From NCBI RefSeq assembly GCF_963664415.1, contig NZ_OY761445.1, positions 3,064,501 through 3,128,500 on the forward strand: a DNA stretch of 64,000 nt. Direction: 5' to 3'. Below, piece after piece: positions 54,264-61,178 of the stretch. Origin of the DNA: an uncultured Desulfobacter sp. Its GTDB lineage: Bacteria; Desulfobacterota; Desulfobacteria; Desulfobacterales; Desulfobacteraceae. Below the pieces are notes generated by a model that made no database searches, was not told the origin of the DNA, and saw only the letters and a list, made by a program, of their open reading frames with translations. Within the stretch, counting starts at the first letter, position 1; each line of letters opens with the position of its first letter. A program made the translations under genes and the position numbers.

Positions 54264-54969
54264 GATCCTTGAAATTGAAGAAATGCAGACCTATTACGGA
54301 GACAGCCACGTTATCCAGGGGCTATCCATGCACGTGTACGAGCAGGAAGCCGTTTCAATTATCGGGCGTAACGGTGCCGGGAAAACCACAACCTTAAGAT
54401 CCATCATGGGCCTGACCCCGCCCCGGTCCGGCAACATCTTTATTGACGGCCGGCAAACCACCCGATGGCAGACCCACAAAGTTTCCCGGCTGGGGGTGGC
54501 CTATGTGCCTGCGGAACGCCACATTTTCCCTGGATTAAGTGTTGAGGAAAACCTGCGACTGGCAGCCCGGCCGGGCAGCGGTAAAAATGCCTGGACATTT
54601 GAAAAAGTATACGACCATTTCCCGGTGCTGGCCGAAAGATCCCATCAGGACGGCGCCACCATGAGCGGTGGTCAGCAGCAGATGCTGGCCATCGGCAGGG
54701 CCCTGATCAGCAATCCCCGGATCATTATCATGGATGAGCCCTCACAGGGTCTGTCACCGCTTTTGGTTCAGACCATTACGGATGTGGTGTTAAAATTTTG
54801 CGTCCAATCGGGCATCACACTATTAATTGTCGAACAAAACTACCAAATGGCGCTTAAGGTCGCAAGCCGCCACTATCTGATGGATACCCGGGGGGAAATT
54901 GTCAATAATCTGACGACCCGGGAGCTTGAGGATAATCCTGAAATCGTTCAATCCCATTTATCGGTGTAA
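54247..54969 (+). CDS. livF: Branched-chain amino acid-type ABC transporter ATP-binding protein (LivF)
   Basis: 240 residues. Walker A GRNGAGKTT, signature MSGGQQQMLAIGRAL, Walker B IIIMDEPSQGLSPLLV and LIVEQNYQMAL with the LivF-type switch. The start is probably TTG 54247 (after GAGAGG), overlapping livG by 17 bases; the frame upstream to 54100 lies within livG and is rejected. A remnant of another livF is found at 57491-57561. A terminator lies directly after the stop. Confidence 0.92.
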   Translation: MEKRHKILEIEEMQTYYGDSHVIQGLSMHVYEQEAVSIIGRNGAGKTTTLRSIMGLTPPRSGNIFIDGRQTTRWQTHKVSRLGVAYVPAERHIFPGLSVEENLRLAARPGSGKNAWTFEKVYDHFPVLAERSHQDGATMSGGQQQMLAIGRALISNPRIIIMDEPSQGLSPLLVQTITDVVLKFCVQSGITLLIVEQNYQMALKVASRHYLMDTRGEIVNNLTTRELEDNPEIVQSHLSV

Positions 54970-55017
54970 ACCCGGCCTCCACTATGCCTGTGTAAGAGCA
55001 GGAAGCCGGTTATTTTT
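54969..55017 (+). terminator. Terminator of the liv operon
   Basis: AACCCGGCCTCC and GGAAGCCGGTT form an imperfect stem with a ~20-base loop, followed by ATTTTT. It starts at the livF stop codon. Confidence 0.65.
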
Positions 55018-55043
55018 GGCATGCCCTCTTATCCGCGAAACGC

Positions 55044-55589
55044 CTATAAAAGATTCAGGGCATAATCAATCGCTTTTACATTATTTCCGGAAACTTCAGA
55101 TTTCAACGATTCGAGTTTGCCCTTTGCATCAGACATATTGGCCTTAGCAATCACATTGGCAGATTGTTCAATTATGCAAACCCACCCAGTCGTGTTATCA
55201 TCCGGGGTGGTAAATATTTGAATAAGTACTTCAAGTGCTCTTTCTTTGATTATTCCTTCGCCTTCATTCAAAAGCCTTGACAACACCCTGATCAAAAAAC
55301 AATTCGCTTCTTCGGCATTTCCACGCTTTCTCCATCCCCTGTCTTTAATAACACGAAGAGTCTCGCTCGGTGACGTGATAAGAGGTCTAGCCAACGTTTC
55401 TTCATATTGTGGATTATTGTTTTTATAAAGCGTGTCCTCCGCTTTTTTAATCACCTCGATTATTTCTTCTGTTTTGTCAATTTTCTTTTCGGGAGTTTGC
55501 AAACTTTTTTCGATTGAATGTTCAGGGGCAACGGTCATACCGACCACCTTATTTTTTATTTTTTTTAACCAATGCTCGTTGTTTTTCAT
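55044..55589 (-). CDS. Unknown soluble protein
   Basis: 181 residues, no signal peptide or membrane segment. It is helical and charged: EKKIDKTEEIIEVIKKAEDTLYKN, then ANCFLIRVLSRLLNEGEGIIKERALEVLIQIFTTP, which looks like alpha-solenoid (HEAT-like) repeats. The ribosome site AAGGA before ATG supports a real gene. No family recognised; function unknown. It is convergent with the liv operon. Confidence 0.7.
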   Translation of the reverse strand: MKNNEHWLKKIKNKVVGMTVAPEHSIEKSLQTPEKKIDKTEEIIEVIKKAEDTLYKNNNPQYEETLARPLITSPSETLRVIKDRGWRKRGNAEEANCFLIRVLSRLLNEGEGIIKERALEVLIQIFTTPDDNTTGWVCIIEQSANVIAKANMSDAKGKLESLKSEVSGNNVKAIDYALNLL

Positions 55590-55727
55590 TTTAATCCTTG
55601 AGTAAGTATAGTTGACGTTTTCATTGAATTCGGGGCCATCCTTACCGAATCATTGACAACCTTACTCTTATTTGATTTCATATAAAACATCCAATCCTAT
55701 ATTGATCAGGCCCTGATTATCTGATTA

Positions 55728-55955
55728 CTATTTGCTCCAAGGATGTAAACAATGAAAGAGACCAGTAAATCCATTAACGTTCTTGAGCTTCTCACGGTCT
55801 ATGATAACACGATTGAGATCAACAAATTTATTCGGCGAGGCCCTGAAGGGAATTCCATCGGAACTCAAAGAAAAATTTAAATAAATTACTCTGATATCAT
55901 TTATTTGTGAAGGAGAACCCGTTACTTTACAATTTCGAACATACGTTGTTACCAA
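55728..55955 (-). CDS. Doubtful open frame, possible protein remnant
   Basis: The frame encodes VTGSPSQINDIRVIYLNFSL and FVDLNRVIIDREKLKNVNGF, which read like protein. It starts with TTG without a ribosome site, and stays open upstream to about 56146, across the hairpin at 56075-56109, again without a good start. It may be a fragment of a longer dead gene or chance. Low confidence. Confidence 0.2.
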   Translation of the reverse strand: MVTTYVRNCKVTGSPSQINDIRVIYLNFSLSSDGIPFRASPNKFVDLNRVIIDREKLKNVNGFTGLFHCLHPWSK

Positions 55956-56074
55956 TGAGATAGAGGCCGGGGCCGGCAGGGCGATACCAATGTGGGCGAC
56001 CCGTCCCGGCTGGCATATGATATAGTTAAAATGATTCAGAAATTTACCGTTTAAGCCTGTCGTCTGGCGGGTTC

Positions 56075-56109
56075 CGGTTCCTGCCTGGCAGTATTTTAGG
56101 CAGGAACCG
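56075..56109. terminator. Hairpin downstream of the PEP-CTERM gene
   Basis: Twelve-bp perfect stem (CGGTTCCTGCCT / AGGCAGGAACCG) with an 11-base loop, 13 bases past the stop codon of the minus-strand PEP-CTERM gene. No T-tract follows, so its efficiency is uncertain. Confidence 0.5.
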
Positions 56110-56121
56110 AAACTTCTTATA

Positions 56122-56727
56122 TCATGGATTAGGGCCGTTGGTTAAACGAAGGCGGGATAATCCGATCAAACCAAGCAAAAACAGGATCGCAGAAGACGGT
56201 TCCGGCACTTGGGTGGAATCAGCATATGTGATGACAATATCATCGATATGATATGATGTAAGATCTCCCGAGGCCGTGAGGGTTGCAGAGTCAAACGAAA
56301 TCGCTGAAGTAAAAATCACTGTATACACATCGTCGTAATCTGATATTGAGTAGTCTTTTGTGGTTTTTGAGGAACTGCCTTGGTCGGTGACAATGGAATA
56401 TTCGGCATCATCATTAGGAGTTCCGATAAAGGTAACGGAAATACTGGTAACTTCGGCGACAAAATCCAGGTATATCTCATCTCCATAGTAGCCCAGAAAG
56501 TATCCATCACCATCGTCAGCCACTCCCAGGTAATTTGACTCTGAAGTAGTTGGAAGGCCGGTAAATACACTCAAATCCAGGCCGATGTTTGAACTGAAGG
56601 TGACTCCGCCGATGTCTGACACCGTATTTCCGGCAGGTATATCGTCAAAATCAATGGTGAACGCCAAAGCAGTTTGTGATGAGAAAAAAACCGCAAGACT
56701 GAAGAGTATCGTAAAAAATCTGTTCAT
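56122..56727 (-). CDS. PEP-CTERM sorting domain protein
   Basis: 201 residues with signal peptide FFTILFSLAVFFSSQTALA and a C-terminal VPEPSSAILFLLGLIGLSRLR, the textbook PEP-CTERM signal. The middle is beta-rich with acidic and Gly/Ser/Thr residues (FTIDFDDIPAGNTVSDIGG; VTFIGTPNDDAEYS), typical of exported carbohydrate-binding-like domains. Start ATG 56727 follows GGAGG and overlaps the upstream gene (ATGA). Processed by an exosortase encoded elsewhere. Cell-surface or biofilm role inferred. Confidence 0.9.
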   Translation of the reverse strand: MNRFFTILFSLAVFFSSQTALAFTIDFDDIPAGNTVSDIGGVTFSSNIGLDLSVFTGLPTTSESNYLGVADDGDGYFLGYYGDEIYLDFVAEVTSISVTFIGTPNDDAEYSIVTDQGSSSKTTKDYSISDYDDVYTVIFTSAISFDSATLTASGDLTSYHIDDIVITYADSTQVPEPSSAILFLLGLIGLSRLRLTNGPNP

Positions 56728-57104
56728 CTACATACCTCCGTAGCGCAAATCTGTTTATTCCATGTCAACAAAATATCAAGGATAGCTGTGGGGGCACCCT
56801 CAAATCCGGCGCTGGAGACTTTGTATGAAACATGCTCAATCGCCAGTTTTTTGTCTTCCGGGACAAATTCCGTGCTTACACCGATTGCAAGAGATGTCGA
56901 GCCGCTAATTTCCGATCTCCTGTACTCATCCCAATGGCAAGATTGATTTGCAGGATGGTGAACATCTTCTACAGCCTGAACTTCGGGAAAATTCTGGACT
57001 TCGACGGGTGTTGACCTGGCCATAACCGACACCGGGATCACCAGAAAGGTCAATAAACAGGCATTTAGCAATAACCGCTGAATAAGTTTTGACATGGTTT
57101 TCAT
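56724..57104 (-). CDS. Small exported protein of unknown function
   Basis: 126 residues. N-terminal signal segment LLLNACLLTFLVIPVSVMA, then a mature part with conserved-looking SCHWDEYRRSEI and VSYKVSSAGFEGAPTAILDILLTWNK and a C-terminal CATEVC. No family recognised. ATG 57104 follows AAGGAG. It is coupled to the PEP-CTERM gene by a four-base overlap, so the products may work together. Confidence 0.7.
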   Translation of the reverse strand: MKTMSKLIQRLLLNACLLTFLVIPVSVMARSTPVEVQNFPEVQAVEDVHHPANQSCHWDEYRRSEISGSTSLAIGVSTEFVPEDKKLAIEHVSYKVSSAGFEGAPTAILDILLTWNKQICATEVCR

Positions 57105-57490
57105 CTTTCTCCTTTTCAAGATAGATTATTAATATCAATAACCGGCGTGGGAGGGACGGCCGGGTAAAAATAGCTTTATAGATATTGTCACTGCCTCTGA
57201 GCCTGCTATTAGTATAACTGCTGCCTTAGCCCTCCAATCAAAAAGAAGTCGTTCCGGAGGAGTTTCGCATGAATTTCAAGATCAGGCTGTAGTAGAAGTG
57301 TTTTTTATTCTGAAACAATGAAAATGAACACTTCAATTTGATAAGGTAATGCAAAAAAGGTACCGCCGCGCAAAACAATTAAGATAGCCATTTGATGCAT
57401 TTTTCAGGAATATGGGCGTATTTTTTTTGTGAAAAAAAAGTACTAATAAGAAAAAAAATACTTAATATAGGCCCAGTAGGGTTATCATTT

Positions 57491-57561
57491 GGTCTGTCAC
57501 CCCTCCTGGTCCAGACCATTACGGATGTGGTTTTAAATTTTGTGTCCAATCGGGTATCACC
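57491..57561 (+). pseudogene. Remnant of a second livF-like gene
   Basis: About 71 bases match livF (54748-54819) at roughly 85% identity, encoding GLSPLLVQTITDVVLNF. A one-base deletion breaks the frame shortly after. Many of the differences are third-codon changes, so the piece derives from a paralogue that had been under selection, not from a fresh copy of this livF. The rest of that gene is gone. It lies directly before the promoter of the TIR operon and marks a break point. Confidence 0.7.
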
Positions 57562-57565
57562 CGTA

Positions 57566-57593
57566 TTGACATGGATGATTTTTTTTGTATATT
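57566..57593 (+). promoter_or_regulatory. Candidate promoter of the TIR-MoxR-vWA-GH13 operon
   Basis: TTGACA (57566-57571), 16-base T-rich spacer and TATATT (57588-57593), about 50 bases upstream of the TIR gene. It abuts the livF remnant. Confidence 0.55.
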
Positions 57594-57644
57594 CTGAGAC
57601 TTAAAAAGCAAGTTCTTATCCGCTAAAAATAGGACACCATACCG

Positions 57645-59024
57645 ATGACATCTACGGCAGAGATCTTCTTAAGTCACAGTCTGAACAAGCACTTTGCCAA
57701 GCTTCTCGGGCTTAAGACAAGAGAGAAACTGCCTGCAAACGTTGAACCCTTCGTGGATTCGCTGGATTTGCAGACAGGGAAGTTATGGCGCCCTGAAATC
57801 TTTCGCAGACTTCACACCTGTTCCGGGGGAGTAATTATATTGACACCCGAATCAGCGAAAAGCCATTGGGTGCAGTTCGAGGGCAGTATCCTGTTGTGGC
57901 GGCATGCATTGGAGCAAAAGTTCAAGTTTCTGCGCCTTGATGTGACTCCGGATGGAAAAAAGGTTACAAAGGAAGATCTTGTACATTTTGAGCCGGGTCA
58001 GCTCAGAGCGATTCAAGAACACGATCCAATACAGCTCAACCTGCCGACTCGGGAGATGAGCAAAGACGAGGTAAACCGCAACTATCAAGACGCTGCGAAT
58101 GCGTTATCCAAGATCATTTCCCTCTACTTTGAGGATATTGATGTCGTCTGTCGCCCAAAATATCTCCAACAATGGTTTGAGATGATCCATAGCCGGATTA
58201 AAAAGGCCATTGACACCCCCACGTTTCTTGACGACGCGCTACAGACCCTTAGAATGCCTCCTTCAAATCAGCATACCGCACAAGAGCAACCAATAGCTGA
58301 TTTGGCAACTCAAACAGCCGTCCTTGAAATGCCCCCTGAAAAAAAACTTGAAGCCATTGCCGATGGTTTCATATCCGCCCCTCCACGTAATGCGTTCAAT
58401 GCATTCCAGCATATCTCGCAGTGCATCGACTCCGTGGCAACCAAGAAAGAACTTCTCAAGTACGTCGGGCTTACCCAGGTAACAGCCAATACCGCCATTC
58501 GCGTCAAAGAAGCATGCAACCACCCTAATCCGCCGCAGCGTACAGTGTTCATCCTCAGCGTGATGTCACCCAGCGGCGCTTTGATCAAAGACATGGTGGA
58601 GCGTTACTTCCTTCGTGCCCACGGGGTGACGGAAAAAATAGAAATCCTTCCGTTGAACGGGGTCATGGGAGATGGCGGGGAAACAGAACTGGCGGCGATT
58701 GTTGATAAAACCGTCAGAGAGTACGACCCGCTCGCCGATACCATCGAGGATCTTTTGGAGTCTGATCGCAGGTATATTTTTGTATGCTGCCAAGAAGGCC
58801 AACAACCAGATGTCTTTGATTTGGATAGTGCAAGAGAGTTTGCGACAGCAATTCACCATACCCCATGGAAGGAACTTCCGCTTTTTATGATAGGCTTGAG
58901 ATCCAATGATATCATTCCCACGTGCAATCCCGAAAACGGTGTATGCGCGGCCATGGATGTCTGTTTAAAAGAGGAAAAACAGCTGACACGAAGTTACTTG
59001 AACTTCCGCAAAGAGTTTGAGTAA
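57645..59024 (+). CDS. TIR-domain protein (putative NADase effector) of a MoxR/vWA conflict system
   Basis: 459 residues. The N-terminal ~150 form a TIR domain: EIFLSHSLNKHFAKLL, VIILTPESAKSHWVQFEGS with the expected catalytic glutamate E79, and an aromatic neighbour. Bacterial TIR domains of this type cleave NAD+ or make signalling derivatives from it. The C-terminal ~250 residues contain a second alpha/beta domain (TVFILSVMSPSGALIKDMV; YIFVCCQEGQQPDVFD; LPLFMIGLRSNDIIP) that I do not recognise; it may be sensor or association domain. First gene of a four-gene operon; the ATPase gene follows after 28 bases. Toxic activity on infection is inferred from related systems. Confidence 0.85.
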   Translation: MTSTAEIFLSHSLNKHFAKLLGLKTREKLPANVEPFVDSLDLQTGKLWRPEIFRRLHTCSGGVIILTPESAKSHWVQFEGSILLWRHALEQKFKFLRLDVTPDGKKVTKEDLVHFEPGQLRAIQEHDPIQLNLPTREMSKDEVNRNYQDAANALSKIISLYFEDIDVVCRPKYLQQWFEMIHSRIKKAIDTPTFLDDALQTLRMPPSNQHTAQEQPIADLATQTAVLEMPPEKKLEAIADGFISAPPRNAFNAFQHISQCIDSVATKKELLKYVGLTQVTANTAIRVKEACNHPNPPQRTVFILSVMSPSGALIKDMVERYFLRAHGVTEKIEILPLNGVMGDGGETELAAIVDKTVREYDPLADTIEDLLESDRRYIFVCCQEGQQPDVFDLDSAREFATAIHHTPWKELPLFMIGLRSNDIIPTCNPENGVCAAMDVCLKEEKQLTRSYLNFRKEFE

Positions 59025-59052
59025 CAAATCGCGATTCAGATGGAGATACATT

Positions 59053-60099
59053 ATGACTGATGCAGCAGAAATAGTCTTAAACGAAAAATGGTGCAACGAT
59101 CTGGACAACAAGAACATTCCCCCATCACATGAGCCTGACAGCCGCGATGGTCGCATATACCACATGACGCCCGAACTTAAGACAGCCATCAAGGTCGCAT
59201 TGATTACCTGCCGGCCGCTTCTTCTTCTCGGACTTCCCGGTGTCGGCAAATCTTCCCTTGCCGCCTATATCGCCAGAAACCTGGGATGGCGGTACTATGA
59301 GCATGTGGTCACGGCGAGAACCGAGGCCAAAGATTTGCTTTACACATACGATGCCGTACGACGGCTGGCGGAAGCGCAGGTGACCATCAACGACGCGCCC
59401 GCCGACAGACAGGCGCGACTTAATCCCGGCCTGTTCATTGAGCCTGGTGTGTTCTGGTGGGCCATCAACCGCCAATCCGCATTACGCAGAGGAATGAATG
59501 CTGATCAGGACCCGTCAGCTCCCCAGGAACCGAACGCTGAACTGAACCAGAAACGCCCCTGCGACAAGGCGGTCATTCTGATCGACGAAATTGACAAGGC
59601 CGATCCGGATGTACCAAACAACTTGCTGGTGGCTCTGGGTTCCCATGTATTCGAGGTTTCAGAAACCGGCCAAACAGTACGTTCAGAAGCAAGCGCAATT
59701 GATAAAAACGGCCTGGCACGGCTCCTCATCGTTATCACCACCAATCAGGAACGGGATTTACCCAGAGCCTTTCTGCGTCGGTGCATCATTCACGAGCTCG
59801 TGCTGCCGGATGGCGAAGATGATTTTGTCAATCACCTGACGAAGATCGCCGAACTGCATAGAGAACAAGACCGCATTGACCACTCTGATGAGGAGAAAAA
59901 AATCGCAGAGGCGGTGGCAAAAAAACTCTTTGAATGGAGACAAGAGGCGAAAGTTAAACAGCTCCGTCCGCCGGGCACTGCAGAATACTTAGATGCAGTT
60001 CGAGCATGTCGGATTCTCAAAATAAATCCCGACGACCAAGATCAGACATGGAAGATAGTGGCCGAAATGACGCTGAAAAAAAGGACCGATTCGCCATGA
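59053..60099 (+). CDS. MoxR-type AAA+ ATPase
   Basis: 348 residues. Walker A GLPGVGKS (residues 60-67), Walker B AVILIDEIDKAD (~173-184), sensor TTNQERDLPRAFLRRC with arginine finger at 242-243. The insert EVSETGQTVRSEASAI is typical of MoxR/RavA-like families. ATPases of this type work with vWA proteins as chaperones or activators. Start at ATG 59053 (MTDAAEIV) after GGAGAT; an upstream start within the TIR gene is rejected. The stop overlaps the next gene (ATGA), so translation is coupled. Confidence 0.93.
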   Translation: MTDAAEIVLNEKWCNDLDNKNIPPSHEPDSRDGRIYHMTPELKTAIKVALITCRPLLLLGLPGVGKSSLAAYIARNLGWRYYEHVVTARTEAKDLLYTYDAVRRLAEAQVTINDAPADRQARLNPGLFIEPGVFWWAINRQSALRRGMNADQDPSAPQEPNAELNQKRPCDKAVILIDEIDKADPDVPNNLLVALGSHVFEVSETGQTVRSEASAIDKNGLARLLIVITTNQERDLPRAFLRRCIIHELVLPDGEDDFVNHLTKIAELHREQDRIDHSDEEKKIAEAVAKKLFEWRQEAKVKQLRPPGTAEYLDAVRACRILKINPDDQDQTWKIVAEMTLKKRTDSP

Positions 60100-61178
60100 C
60101 GGATGACAATTCCATACATAGGGCCGAGCATCACGCTGCAACAGGCGATCCGCCACAGTACTGTCGTACCCCGATTGGGTTTGTGGACTTGCTCCGCATC
60201 ATCAAAGTCATTGGAGGTCCCGTCTCCCCAGAAGATCCCCTGTCACGGGTTCTTACTGATCAGGGATTAGTGGGCAAGCCCACGGGAAAGGAGTCGCAAC
60301 AAGGCGAGAACCAGTTTCCAGCACCTTCGCCGAACACAGGCACCAGTCCCCAACAGCCCCCAACCGAGCCGCCACAAACCAGGAAGTCACCAACTGATGA
60401 AATAGAAAAAACGAAGGGCGAAGAATCACACTCACACGAGCTCTTGCAGCCCGTCGCTTACTCAAATGCCATCGCAGCAAGCGCTGAACTGGCCCAAACG
60501 CAAGGATTGGACGCCTATAGCTTAATCGACCACAACAAAGCCCTGCCCTACCGGCAGCCACTGTTTCCGCCCAAAAGCCAACGATCCATTTTAAGCATGC
60601 TGGCATCAACATGGCGTCCCGGCCGAAACCTGGATGTCCGGGGCGTGGTGGAAGTGTTGGCCCGGGGCAGGCACGTGTCCGTTCTGCCGCGGAAAGTCGT
60701 CAGGGGCTTATCCCGGCAAGTACAGGTGCTGCTCGATGTGAGCCAGGGAATGCTCCCGTTTCGGCGGGACCAGGTGGAACTGGTCAAAGAACTCGAAACC
60801 GTACTTGGTAACGACGCCATAGATGTGCTGCGCACAAACGGATCTCCCATGAGCCGCAAAGTTGCATCCCGTCATCGCGGGAAGCTGCAATATGAGGTGC
60901 CGGTCTCCGGAACCCCCATCGTCGTGTTGAGTGACTTAGGCTGTGCGCCGGGAGCCGGTTTGATGCAAGTTGACAACGAAGCGAGGTGGATTCAATTTGC
61001 TGTTGCCTGCCGCCAAAGGGGTTGCTCCGTTGCCATACTGAGTCCCTATGCCAAAAGCAGGTATTCCCCGGCATTGAAAAAACAGCTCGCCATTATCACC
61101 TGGGATCGCTGTGCGTCGGTCCGCGAAGCCGCCCGGCCACTGACCGCACGGCCTCAAGGACATCGACACTATGCCTGA
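60096..61178 (+). CDS. vWA-like protein of the SAV_2336/MoxR-associated type
   Basis: 360 residues. The first ~110 residues hold a helical segment (PIGFVDLLRIIKVIGG) then a Pro/Gln/Thr-rich linker. The C-terminal ~170 form a von Willebrand A-like fold: RQVQVLLDVSQGMLPFRRDQ with an altered metal site (D214-x-S216-x-G218 instead of DxSxS), then GTPIVVLSDLGCAP and RGCSVAILSPYAKSR. Such domains partner MoxR ATPases. Start is ATG 60096, overlapping the MoxR stop. Its stop overlaps the next gene by eight bases. Assigned by pattern and neighbours; exact family uncertain. Confidence 0.8.
   Translation: MTDDNSIHRAEHHAATGDPPQYCRTPIGFVDLLRIIKVIGGPVSPEDPLSRVLTDQGLVGKPTGKESQQGENQFPAPSPNTGTSPQQPPTEPPQTRKSPTDEIEKTKGEESHSHELLQPVAYSNAIAASAELAQTQGLDAYSLIDHNKALPYRQPLFPPKSQRSILSMLASTWRPGRNLDVRGVVEVLARGRHVSVLPRKVVRGLSRQVQVLLDVSQGMLPFRRDQVELVKELETVLGNDAIDVLRTNGSPMSRKVASRHRGKLQYEVPVSGTPIVVLSDLGCAPGAGLMQVDNEARWIQFAVACRQRGCSVAILSPYAKSRYSPALKKQLAIITWDRCASVREAARPLTARPQGHRHYA

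Noticed and set aside
57392..57604. 70-codon plus-strand open frame upstream of the TIR gene
   Set aside because: It only reads through the livF remnant with no ribosome site; the protein similarity comes from that remnant.
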